A DNA stretch of 64,000 nt. It comes from Paraburkholderia tropica (lineage in GTDB: Bacteria > Pseudomonadota > Gammaproteobacteria > Burkholderiales > Burkholderiaceae). The stretch lies in the NCBI RefSeq assembly GCF_900109265.1, contig NZ_FNZM01000003.1:431162-495161 (forward strand). Reading direction: 5' to 3'. The notes under the pieces were generated by a model. The model was not told where the DNA came from. It worked only from the letters and a program-made list of their open reading frames with translations, and made no database searches. Positions 1-7,068 of this stretch are shown piece by piece. Position numbers and translations under genes: made by a program. Every line of letters starts with the position of its first letter. The first letter of the stretch is position 1.

Positions 1-402
1 CACGTCGATCGCTTCTTCATCGCGCCCGGCGGTGCGCTCGCGACGGACGCCGAAGCGCTCGTACTGATAGGCCTGGTAGCCGTAGCCGAGACCGATTTCG
101 GCGCGTCCTTGCGAGAGCACGTCGAGCGTGGCGAGTTCTTCGGCCACGATCAGCGGATGATGCAGCGGCACGGGGATGATCGCGGGCCCCAGACGCAGAC
201 GGCGCGTGCGGGCCGCGATATGTGCGAGCAGTTGCAAGGGCCGCGACGAGGCCGAGTAGTTCGTGAAGTGATGCTCCGCGAGCCAGAAGTGCGAGAAGCC
301 GAGTTGATCGGCAGCTTCCGCCATGTCGATGGCGCGCGCGTAGAGCGTGGCCGCCGCCTGCGGTTGCGGTGCGGGCATGGTGAGAAAGAGGCCGGTTTGC
401 AC
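1..402 (-). CDS. LLM-class flavin-dependent oxidoreductase (partial, C-terminus off window)
   Basis: The first 134 codons of a luciferase-like monooxygenase run off the left edge. The translation shows family features: an N-terminal strand followed by an AEAADQLGF helix, then FWLAEHHF, then TRRLRLGPAIIPVPLHHPL and an AEELATLDVLSQGRAEIGLG segment, the typical first half of the (beta/alpha)8 barrel that binds FMN. I place the start at a GTG (400-402), nine bases after the stop of the preceding lipoprotein gene; an ATG at 376-378 is an alternative but would cut the first barrel strand. Substrate cannot be judged from this fragment. It lies in the same orientation as the upstream lipoprotein gene and may be cotranscribed. 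Confidence 0.85.
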   Translation of the reverse strand, partial: MQTGLFLTMPAPQPQAAATLYARAIDMAEAADQLGFSHFWLAEHHFTNYSASSRPLQLLAHIAARTRRLRLGPAIIPVPLHHPLIVAEELATLDVLSQGRAEIGLGYGYQAYQYERFGVRRERTAGRDEEAIDV

Positions 403-411
403 GCGCGCCGC

Positions 412-1068
412 CTAGTCGACCGGGTTGGCCGTTGAAGTGGCCGTTGAAGTGGCCGATGAAGTGGTCAGCGGTGCGGCGCTTTGCTCGCGATAGATCATAT
501 ACGTCGCCGCATACGGCACCAGCAGACGCACGCCTTCGACCGTGCAATCGGGCTGAGGCGGCAGACCGCCTTTGGTATCGATGCGCTGGATCGACGTGAC
601 ATCGGCGAAACGTCCTTCGCCTGGACGGCGCGCGGCGTCGAACTTCGCCTTGTAGCGCACCCACGTGAGCGTGTTCGCGCCGATCTGATGTTCGGCGAGC
701 GGCGTGCCGATCACATAGCTGCCGTCGTAGGCGATGAAGTGCGGGCCGGGCACGACGGTGCCTGCGCTTTGCTTGTCGGCGGCGACCAGCGTGGCTTCGG
801 AGCCTTGCTCGGCCCACAGCAACTGCGAGCCGCCCGCTACCGCCGACGGCGTGCGGCGGCAGACATAGGTCTGGTCGCCGTTCGCCGTGAGCACTTCCTT
901 GAGGACTTCGTTCGGGGAGGCGCGCAGATCGGCGGGCAACGAATCGTTCGCGGTAGGCGGTTGCGCAGACGTCGCACAGCCGCTCATCGCGAGAAGGGCG
1001 AGAAGCGCGCAGGCCGACAGTAGCGCGCGATCACCACGAGACGGAAGGGAGGAGCGAGGTACTTTCAT
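412..1068 (-). CDS. DUF3455 domain-containing lipoprotein
   Basis: Predicted 218-residue lipoprotein. The chosen ATG (1066-1068) gives a positively charged N-terminus, a hydrophobic stretch and a lipobox (LAMSGC) near residue 30, so the mature protein should be lipid-anchored. An in-frame ATG ten codons upstream would lengthen the n-region and is less likely. The rest resembles the DUF3455 family: a beta-rich domain with a VPGPHFIAYDGSYVIG segment and a conserved Cys-containing DCTVEGVRLLVPYAATY stretch near the end. The function of DUF3455 is unknown. The C-terminal tail is a short TSSATSTATSTA repeat encoded by imperfect 12-bp DNA repeats at about 429-465, probably variable in length. Confidence 0.8.
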   Translation of the reverse strand: MKVPRSSLPSRGDRALLSACALLALLAMSGCATSAQPPTANDSLPADLRASPNEVLKEVLTANGDQTYVCRRTPSAVAGGSQLLWAEQGSEATLVAADKQSAGTVVPGPHFIAYDGSYVIGTPLAEHQIGANTLTWVRYKAKFDAARRPGEGRFADVTSIQRIDTKGGLPPQPDCTVEGVRLLVPYAATYMIYREQSAAPLTTSSATSTATSTANPVD

Positions 1069-1119
1069 CGGGCGTCGAAAAGAGGCGTCCAGATCCATGA
1101 AGGCGGGCGTTCGACGGCG

Positions 1120-1731
1120 CTATGCCTTGAGGCCCATCATCTGCTGCATGGCGTATTGATCGCGCGTTTCGCCCTTCGCGAGCACGTCCTGACCGAGTGC
1201 ATTGGCGAGATCGTCGCGTGCGCTGCCGTTGATCTTGCCGCCGCCGTTTTCGTTCGCGGTCTGCTGCAGATCGCTGCCGATGGCGGCGGCGTCGCTCTGA
1301 TCGAGCTTGCCGGAACGCACGGCGTCCGCGAGGATGTGCGTGGCCTTGTTGCCGTCGCCCGATTGCAGCGCGCTCATGAACGCGTTGAAGTCGGTCGGGT
1401 CGCTCTTCTGGAAATTCTGCATGCCAGTTTGCGCGCCTTGCTGCTGCGCCGCGCTGCCCATCTGCGTGAGATTGTCGGTCGTGGGCGTGGTCTGCGTGGT
1501 CTGCGTGGTGGGCGTGGTCGTGCCGGTGTTCGTCCCCGTGTTGGTGCCCGTGTTCGTGCCGCTGCCCGAGCCTGAATCCGAACCGGAGTTCTCTTCCTGC
1601 GTGATCTCCATGAGGAGTTGCTCGATCTCCTGTTCGAGTTGCTGCGTGGTCTGCAACTGCGAGTTGATCAGGCTGTCGGTGCTTTGTCCGGTGCTTTGGG
1701 GCACGGTGGTGCCCACGGTGAAATCGTTCAT
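1120..1731 (-). CDS. Harpin-like secreted protein, candidate Hrp-regulon member
   Basis: 203-residue acidic, Cys-free and Trp-free protein rich in Gln, Gly, Ser, Thr and Asn. Residues 21-47 look like an amphipathic/coiled helix (QLEQEIEQLLMEI), 50-86 form a low-complexity SGSGTNTGTNTGT/TPTTQTTQ linker, and 108-200 form a helical domain with a possible Asp-rich turn. This composition matches harpin/HrpZ/PopA-type type III helper proteins, although no sequence-level family match is claimed. The start ATG (1729-1731) is preceded by a strong GGAGG. An imperfect PIP/hrpII box with a -10 at the expected distance lies upstream, and the divergent neighbour is an HrpB1/HrpK-family protein. Together these point to a type III-associated role; the molecular function is inferred. 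Confidence 0.65.
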   Translation of the reverse strand: MNDFTVGTTVPQSTGQSTDSLINSQLQTTQQLEQEIEQLLMEITQEENSGSDSGSGSGTNTGTNTGTNTGTTTPTTQTTQTTPTTDNLTQMGSAAQQQGAQTGMQNFQKSDPTDFNAFMSALQSGDGNKATHILADAVRSGKLDQSDAAAIGSDLQQTANENGGGKINGSARDDLANALGQDVLAKGETRDQYAMQQMMGLKA

Positions 1732-1806
1732 CTGACCTCCGCGAAAGTGCAATGAGCCTGACGATGCAGGGCAGGCAGGCGGAATGGCACCGCCTTGACT
1801 CTCCCG

Positions 1807-1868
1807 ACGATATAGGGCCCCGGTTTGCACGCCGGGTCGGCAGCGGAATCGATGTATGAGTTTGCGAA
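1807..1868 (-). promoter_or_regulatory. Imperfect PIP/hrpII-box promoter for the harpin-like gene
   Basis: Read on the minus strand: TTCGC (1868-1864), 15 bases, TTCCG (1848-1844), then 31 bases and a TATCGT -10 (1812-1807). The consensus bound by HrpX/HrpB-type AraC activators is TTCGC-N15-TTCGC (hrpII: TTCG-N16-TTCG) with a YANNNT -10 about 30-32 bases downstream. The second half-site has two mismatches to TTCGC (one to the hrpII TTCG core). The 31-base spacing equals that of the perfect box at 34238. Confidence 0.55.
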
Positions 1869-1887
1869 GTTTCGCGTGCCGATGCGC

Positions 1888-1914
1888 TGTGGATCGATTC
1901 ACAATCGATCCACA
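1888..1914. promoter_or_regulatory. 12-bp inverted repeat in a divergent promoter region
   Basis: A perfect inverted repeat, TGTGGATCGATT (1888-1899) and AATCGATCCACA (1903-1914), separated by CAC, lies between the harpin-like gene and the HrpB1/HrpK-like gene. There is no T-tract, and the site lies upstream of both starts, so an operator is more likely than a terminator. The binding protein is unknown. Confidence 0.4.
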
Positions 1915-1949
1915 AGCGGTTTGCGTCGCGACGATCGGCGCTTTTTGCC

Positions 1950-2477
1950 ATGAATTCGACGGAGTGCCTTAACGTCATGCTGGATCGGATTGCGGCCGAT
2001 ATTACCGATGCCTCATACCGGCGATGCCCGGCGCATGTCACCGCGCTCTTGCTGAAGATATTCGACCTGGGTTTGTCCTGCGCCTCGCGCGATGAGCTGG
2101 AAGATCTGCTCGCGTGCATCGACGTGCTCTGTGAGGAATGGCCGCCGGTGTGTCTCGCGGCGGTGCGTCTGCATATCCGCTACGCCGACTGGATTGGCGC
2201 GGTGCGTCTGCTCAAGCGGCTCGAAGCCGCGCAGACCTTGAATCCGACTTCGCTCGCGCTGATGGCGGGCTGCCTCTTCAAGCTCGACGACCCCGACTGG
2301 CAGCGCTACGCTGCAACCTTGACGCGCGGCGAGCCGAACCCGCGCGCGGAGACCATTCTCCTCACCTTCGTGCGTGGCGCGGCGACCGTGCAGGGCGTGG
2401 GCGCGCGCCCCGGCAGCGCGCCTCAGGTGGGCGGACGCACGGTCCTGCCGATCTCCGGCACGAAGACGCTCTATTAA
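1950..2477 (+). CDS. HrpB1/HrpK-family type III secretion protein
   Basis: 175-residue, mostly helical TPR-like protein. The central part (about residues 50-130) carries the family layout: a [20 protein letters not shown] helix pair, then [18 protein letters not shown], then a helix after an NPRAE turn. This matches the HrpB1_HrpK family found in Hrp2-type type III secretion clusters of Xanthomonas, Ralstonia and Burkholderia, where members are small accessory proteins of the secretion system. The usual length is near 150-160, so there is a C-terminal extension of about 30 residues. The start is uncertain: ATG 1950 has no clear Shine-Dalgarno sequence, whereas ATG 1977 follows a GGAG. No other secretion-apparatus genes are nearby, so this is an orphan or paralogous copy. 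Confidence 0.75.
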   Translation: MNSTECLNVMLDRIAADITDASYRRCPAHVTALLLKIFDLGLSCASRDELEDLLACIDVLCEEWPPVCLAAVRLHIRYADWIGAVRLLKRLEAAQTLNPTSLALMAGCLFKLDDPDWQRYAATLTRGEPNPRAETILLTFVRGAATVQGVGARPGSAPQVGGRTVLPISGTKTLY

Positions 2478-2524
2478 CGACGACTGCCGCCGCCCTGCGT
2501 CGAAAAGTCCGCGCGCGTTTAACG

Positions 2525-2573
2525 CTCTCGCATTTCACCCTCTCGCATTTAACCCTCTCGCATTTAACCCTCT
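2525..2573. repeat. Tandem 15-bp direct repeat
   Basis: Three head-to-tail copies of CTCTCGCATTTAACC (first copy CTCTCGCATTTCACC at 2525-2539, then 2540-2554 and 2555-2569), followed by a degenerate start of a fourth. They lie 80 bases upstream of the DJ-1/PfpI gene. This could be a multi-site operator or a slippage product. Confidence 0.75.
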
Positions 2574-2653
2574 ATTACCCGCCGCGCTTCCACGCTTGCT
2601 ACAGTGTTTTCCGCATTCCCGCTCATCACCGCATCACAGACAGGAAACGGAAC

Positions 2654-3232
2654 ATGTCCAAGCGCATTCTCATTCTCGCCGGCGACTTCGTGGAAGATTA
2701 CGAATTGATGGTGCCGTTTCAGGCGCTCGCGGCGGTCGGTCATTCGGTGTCGGTGGTCGCGCCCGACAAGCGCGTGGGCGACGTCATCCGCACGGCGATT
2801 CACGACTTCGAAGGCGATCAGACCTACACGGAAAAGCGCGGCCACAATTTCACGCTGAATGCCGATTTCGCGTCGATCGATCCGGCGAAATTCGATGCCT
2901 TGCTCGTGCCCGGCGGCCGTGCGCCCGAATATCTGCGGCTCAACGAAACCGTGATTGCCTGGGTTCGTCATTTCGCCGAAACGAACAAGCCGATCGCCGC
3001 GGTGTGCCACGGCGCGCAACTGTTCGCGGCGGCGGGCGTGATCGAAGGGCGGCGGATTTCGGCGTATCCGGCTTGCGCGCCCGAGGTCAAGCTCGCGGGC
3101 GGCCAGTATGTGGCGCTCGACTGGCCCGACGCGATCACCGACGCCAACTTCGTGACCGCGCCCGCGTGGACCTCGCACGCAAACTGGCTCGCGCAATTCC
3201 TCGCGCTGCTCGGCACGCGTATTACGCTTTAA
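2654..3232 (+). CDS. DJ-1/PfpI family protein
   Basis: 192 residues covering a complete single-domain DJ-1/PfpI fold. Family signatures are visible: [20 protein letters not shown] at the N-terminus containing the conserved acidic residue, [15 protein letters not shown] in the middle, and the nucleophile elbow AAVCHGAQ at about residue 118, with Cys as the presumed catalytic residue. Members include deglycase/glyoxalase-like enzymes, chaperones and intracellular peptidases, and the activity cannot be assigned from sequence alone. The start ATG follows an AGGAAACGG ribosome site. An upstream in-frame extension is rejected because it covers the HrpB1-like coding end and the repeats. Confidence 0.88.
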   Translation: MSKRILILAGDFVEDYELMVPFQALAAVGHSVSVVAPDKRVGDVIRTAIHDFEGDQTYTEKRGHNFTLNADFASIDPAKFDALLVPGGRAPEYLRLNETVIAWVRHFAETNKPIAAVCHGAQLFAAAGVIEGRRISAYPACAPEVKLAGGQYVALDWPDAITDANFVTAPAWTSHANWLAQFLALLGTRITL

Positions 3233-3365
3233 GGTTGCGGCGCACGCGTGCAGGAATGGCTAGCCTGGCGGTGCAGGATTTGAGACTATTACGCAATGTA
3301 ATGCGTGGTGCGCAGGGCGCCAGTGCTCCGGCGCGAACCCGACAGCAGAAACAGGAGCGGTCCAA

Positions 3366-3701
3366 ATGTGCGAAATCTATATCAACGCGGATCCCATTCT
3401 TTATGAACCGCGCACGCGCGCGCTACGCATCCACGGCGTGGTGACCACCGTGCGACTCGAAAATCTGTTCTGGGATGTGCTGCAGGAAATCGCGCATCGC
3501 GAGCAACTCACCACGAGTCAATTCGCCGTCAAGCTTTACGACGAATTGCACGCGCTGCGCGGCGACGAGCCGTTTAATTTCGCGTCGTTTCTGCGCGTGT
3601 GCTGTCTGCGCTATCTTTCGACGCTCGCGCCGCGCGAAGAAGCCGCGGGCGATGGCTCGCGTCTCAAGGCGTTTCAGCCGAAAGTCGTCCGCGCGGGTTA
3701 G
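3366..3701 (+). CDS. Ribbon-helix-helix domain protein
   Basis: 111-residue protein with an N-terminal MCEIYINADPILYEPRTR strand region and a SALRIHGVVTTVRLE-like beta strand leading into two helices (residues 30-65). This matches the RHH_4 type ribbon-helix-helix family, which binds DNA as dimers. The C-terminal helices (NFASFLRVCCLRYLSTL) contain two adjacent cysteines. The gene is monocistronic: its own AGGAG site precedes the ATG and an intrinsic terminator follows. A role as a transcription regulator is inferred from fold only. Confidence 0.75.
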   Translation: MCEIYINADPILYEPRTRALRIHGVVTTVRLENLFWDVLQEIAHREQLTTSQFAVKLYDELHALRGDEPFNFASFLRVCCLRYLSTLAPREEAAGDGSRLKAFQPKVVRAG

Positions 3702-3724
3702 CGTCGCCTGAAGCCGCTTGCAAT

Positions 3725-3760
3725 AAAAAGACCGCTGCCCGCGAAGGCAGCGGTTTTTTA
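3725..3760. terminator. Rho-independent terminator
   Basis: Stem ACCGCTGCC (3731-3739) and GGCAGCGGT (3746-3754) with a six-base loop, followed by TTTTTT and preceded by AAAAAG. It can act in both directions and separates the RHH gene from the convergent small secreted protein gene. Confidence 0.9.
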
Positions 3761-3800
3761 TATGGCGACGGCGTCAATCCATTGCGATTGATTGCGCGGC

Positions 3801-4094
3801 TTACTGACCCGAAGGCGACTTCGTGGAAGGCGTTGCGAGCGTGTTGTTCGTGCCGTAAGCCGGCGCGATCGACGTCGCGTTCGAATTCGCGCCATTCGCC
3901 TGATTCGCATTCGACGTACCGGCGCCGCTATCGGAATTGGCGAGGCCCGGCGTGCCATAGCCGCTTGCGGGCGGCGCGACCGGCGACTTCACGCTCGGCG
4001 TCGCGAGCGTGTTGTTTTGCGCGAATGCCGCGCCCGACATCAACAAAGCAGTGGCGGCAGCGGCTGCGAACAGCGTGCTGGTAATGGGCTTCAT
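3801..4094 (-). CDS. Small secreted protein with NNTLATPS repeats
   Basis: 97 residues. The N-terminus (KPITSTLFAAAAATALLMSG...AFA-Q) is a clear Sec signal peptide cleaved near residue 25. The mature part is low complexity, rich in Asn, Ser, Thr, Ala and Pro, and opens and closes with the same 12-residue motif NNTLATPS(V/T)KSP (residues 27-38 and 82-93). A GGAGGAG ribosome site lies just upstream of the ATG at 4092-4094. I do not recognise a family; such small periplasmic or secreted repeat proteins are common in Burkholderiaceae without known function. It converges on the RHH gene and shares its bidirectional terminator. Confidence 0.7.
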   Translation of the reverse strand: MKPITSTLFAAAAATALLMSGAAFAQNNTLATPSVKSPVAPPASGYGTPGLANSDSGAGTSNANQANGANSNATSIAPAYGTNNTLATPSTKSPSGQ

Positions 4095-4377
4095 GATTTG
4101 CTCCTCCATTATTGGACTGAATTTTCGACATAAACGACGCAAAACGAGGTTTTCGTCATGCGCGGTAGCGCAGATAAAACGCCATGTCGTGTATCGACGG
4201 CGCGAATTCGAGTCCGCGCCATGTCTTGCCAAGTTTAGGAAAGGCGCCGCTGATAATGAAGCACGTTGTACGCAATGGTGAATTTCGATTTTTGATGACC
4301 GATCGAAAGCACTATTGCGTACAGGGTCTTTGCGCGCGCATCGATCGATTGCGCCGCGCTCATTCAATTTCATTCAA

Positions 4378-5250
4378 TTACGGCCCGAACCAGCCGACCG
4401 CGTGAATCTGCTCGATGCGCTGCGCCAGCGAAATCGCGCCGTGAATCTCGCCGGGCATCGGCAGATCGATCACATGCCAGCGCCCTGCATCGTCGAGATC
4501 GAGCCAGAGGGCGGGGCCGTGCTTGTCGAGTGCATCGAGTGAATCGAGCGGGTCCGATCTGTCGATGCGCAGCGACGCGCCGGACGCCGCCATGTCCGTG
4601 CGCTGCATCGCCGCCGACATACTCGCGAAACGCGCGGCATGGCGCTGACGTGCTTCGTCCTGCGTACGCCGTACGCTGTTGCGCAGCGTGTCCCACACGT
4701 TTGCGCTCGCGCGTCGCTGCGGATGCTGACTCGCGGCCTGCTGCGTTTCGCCGCCCGGTCGCGGCATCGCGACGCCGAGTCCGAGCGTGGCCTGCCCGAT
4801 CGCTATCAGCACCCAGATGCCCGCGAACGCGATATCGACATTCAGATGCTCATCGCCGACCTTGAGCCGCGCGCCGCGATGCTCGCCGTATTCGTCGACG
4901 ATCGAAACATCGCGCGGCGCGAGCCCGCAGAGATTCGCGCCGATCCAGCGCAGCATGATGCGGCTCGCGACATAACGATGGCGCTGCGCGGCGTTCGGAT
5001 GCAGGCGCGCGCGGTTGCGCTCGGCGTCCGAGAGCCAATGCTCGCTTTCGTGAATCGCGACGGGCAGCCAGCTCGCGCGAAAGCGCCACACATGCAGCAC
5101 GCCCGCGCCTGGCATAACGAGCGGCGCGGGGAAACTGCGCGTGAGCCGATGTGGCGTGAACAGCGGCGTGAGCGAAGCGGCGCGGGTGTTGCGGGTGCTG
5201 CGCGCGCCGTAGCGTCGTGTCGAATCCGGTTGCGTGACGATGGTTGACAT
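4378..5250 (-). CDS. 4'-phosphopantetheinyl transferase-like protein, catalytic motifs lost
   Basis: 290 residues. The N-terminal half aligns by eye with Sfp-type phosphopantetheinyl transferases: VWRF (55-57), WLSDAERNRA (72-81) and RYVASRIMLRW (92-102). The two motifs that bind CoA and magnesium are not recognisable: the usual FNxSH region reads LNVDIAFAG (137-144), and the usual GxDxE reads GLGVAMPRPG (157-166). No W/F-xxKEA helix is visible afterwards; instead there is an Arg/Gln/Ala-rich stretch (170-215). It is the last gene of the siderophore operon, 48 bases after the exporter. It is probably an inactive or repurposed PPTase descendant; alternatively a distant functional variant. Confidence 0.6.
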   Translation of the reverse strand: MSTIVTQPDSTRRYGARSTRNTRAASLTPLFTPHRLTRSFPAPLVMPGAGVLHVWRFRASWLPVAIHESEHWLSDAERNRARLHPNAAQRHRYVASRIMLRWIGANLCGLAPRDVSIVDEYGEHRGARLKVGDEHLNVDIAFAGIWVLIAIGQATLGLGVAMPRPGGETQQAASQHPQRRASANVWDTLRNSVRRTQDEARQRHAARFASMSAAMQRTDMAASGASLRIDRSDPLDSLDALDKHGPALWLDLDDAGRWHVIDLPMPGEIHGAISLAQRIEQIHAVGWFGP

Positions 5251-5298
5251 GCGGTATGGCCTCCACGCGAGGGTCGGTTCAGGTCTTGGGCGCGAACT

Positions 5299-7020
5299 TC
5301 AAAGCGTGCCGGTGCGCGCGGCGCGCTGCGGCCGCACTTCCTCGACGATGCGGCCGTTCTCCATGCGGATATAGCGGTCCGAGGCGTCGAAGTAGCGGTC
5401 GTCGTGCGAGATCACGATCAGCGTCTTGCCCTGACGCTTCAGGTCCGGAAGGATCTCGGTGTAAAAGATGCGGCGGAACGTTGGGTCCTGATCGGCGGCC
5501 CATTCGTCGAGCACCATCACCGGGCGCTGTTCGAGATACGCATGCACGAGCGCGAGGCGCTTGCGCTGGCCCGTCGAGAGGTCGGTGGTCGTAAACGCGC
5601 CGTCGCGCACCTGCACCTTGTGCGCGATCTCCAGACGTTCGAGGTAACGCTGCGCGTCGGCGCCGAGGCGCGCTTCGCCGGGAATCAGCGTGTCGAACAG
5701 GTAGTAGTCGGAGAACAGCGCGGAAAAGCGCTGGCGATACGCGTCGAGATCGCGGTCGTCGACGGGCTGGCCGTCCACGCACAAACGTCCCGCGTCGGGC
5801 CGGTAGAGGCCGAGCAGCAGCTTGATCAGCGTGGTCTTGCCGCAGCCGTTTTCGCCGACGATAAAGAGCGTTTCGCCGCGCGCGATCGTGAGATCGACGG
5901 GACCGAGTTCGAAGCCGCCGGGGGCGTGGTTCGCCGCGTCGTTGCCGGCGACGTCCTTGTCGGCGGCGGGAGGCGCGGCGAAGCGGTAATGCACGTGATC
6001 GAGCGAGATCGTCGTGAAGTTTTCCCAGTCGATGGTGCTCGTCGTCGCCTTCGCTGCCGTTTGCGTATTTTCCGCGGCCACGAGTGCGGGCTCGCGCGTC
6101 GAAAAACGCGCCTGCAAATCGGCGATACGCTGGAACGCGACCTGCGCGCGGCCGATCACCGGCAACGCGCCGACGATCTCCTGGATCGGCCCTTTCATGT
6201 AGAGCAGCACGAGCACGAAGCCGGTCGTGACCGCGCGATCCGCGCCCGCCACGCCGTTCTGAAACGCGAGCATCAGGCCGACCACGATGAAGAACAGCAG
6301 CGAGCCGAACGCATTCGCGGAGACGAACACATTTGCCGCGCGCACGCGCAGTCGCCGGATGTCGTCGATCGTGCCGCTCAGTTCGTGCTCGTAGACGAAG
6401 CGGCGGCGCGGGCCGTTCAGGCGCAGCTCCTTGGCGCCTTCGGTGATCGAGCGATAGTGCTTCTGCAAGCGGTCTTCCGCGGCGCGCGCGAGACCGAAGC
6501 GCGCGATGCCCGCGCGCCGCGCGAGCGTCTGCACGACCGAGCCGAGCGCGATCGCGACGAGCGCGACCAGCAGCATGACGGGCGAGAGCACCAGCAGATA
6601 GCCGAGGCAGCCAATGATCGTCGCGGTTGCGATCGCGAGGCTCGAAAACAGGAACGAGAAGCCGCTGATCGTATCGATGTCCTGATTGAGCGCGGTGACG
6701 AGGCGATGGCTGCGGAACTGCTCGATCTGGCCGATGGGCGCCGCGAGAATGCGCTCGCTGAGATCCTTGCGCAACATCGCGATCACGCGCTGCCCGACGA
6801 TGTTGTTGCCGATGTCGGACACCACTTCGCCGATCAGCGCAATTGCGCACAGGCCCGCGAAGCTCCAGAGCAGCGCGGGCAGCGCATGGCCGCTTTGCAG
6901 CGTGCGGTTGGTGACGGCCAGCAGGGCGGCGGTGGCGACGCCGCTGGCCGCGCCCATCAGCGTGGCCAGCACGGTGATCGGCCACAGGCGGCGAAGCAGT
7001 TTTAGCAGTTGCACAAACAT
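5299..7020 (-). CDS. Cyclic-peptide/siderophore export ABC transporter (SyrD/PvdE/OrbE type)
   Basis: 573 residues, a fused half-transporter. Residues 1-300 hold six predicted membrane helices. The nucleotide-binding domain (about 340-573) carries Walker A GENGCGKTT, the signature LSTGQRKRL and Walker B VMVLDEWAADQDP. The STGQ signature and WAADQDP are typical of the cyclic-peptide export family (PvdE, SyrD, OrbE), which moves non-ribosomal peptide precursors or siderophores across the inner membrane. It follows the FhuB-like gene by 48 bases in an uptake operon. An exporter here suggests the locus derives from, or belongs to, a siderophore-producing system, though no synthetase gene is in the window. 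Confidence 0.88.
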   Translation of the reverse strand: MFVQLLKLLRRLWPITVLATLMGAASGVATAALLAVTNRTLQSGHALPALLWSFAGLCAIALIGEVVSDIGNNIVGQRVIAMLRKDLSERILAAPIGQIEQFRSHRLVTALNQDIDTISGFSFLFSSLAIATATIIGCLGYLLVLSPVMLLVALVAIALGSVVQTLARRAGIARFGLARAAEDRLQKHYRSITEGAKELRLNGPRRRFVYEHELSGTIDDIRRLRVRAANVFVSANAFGSLLFFIVVGLMLAFQNGVAGADRAVTTGFVLVLLYMKGPIQEIVGALPVIGRAQVAFQRIADLQARFSTREPALVAAENTQTAAKATTSTIDWENFTTISLDHVHYRFAAPPAADKDVAGNDAANHAPGGFELGPVDLTIARGETLFIVGENGCGKTTLIKLLLGLYRPDAGRLCVDGQPVDDRDLDAYRQRFSALFSDYYLFDTLIPGEARLGADAQRYLERLEIAHKVQVRDGAFTTTDLSTGQRKRLALVHAYLEQRPVMVLDEWAADQDPTFRRIFYTEILPDLKRQGKTLIVISHDDRYFDASDRYIRMENGRIVEEVRPQRAARTGTL

Positions 7021-7068
7021 CGGGTTCCCCAGAAATATCGGTAATTCGTGTGTCGAGTCGCGTGTCGT

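Noticed and set aside
17..817. A 266-codon minus-strand frame at the left edge
   Set aside because: It is out of frame with both the luciferase-like gene and the lipoprotein gene and is Arg-rich noise.
2525..2573. A short CRISPR-like array
   Set aside because: The repeats are directly adjacent without spacers.
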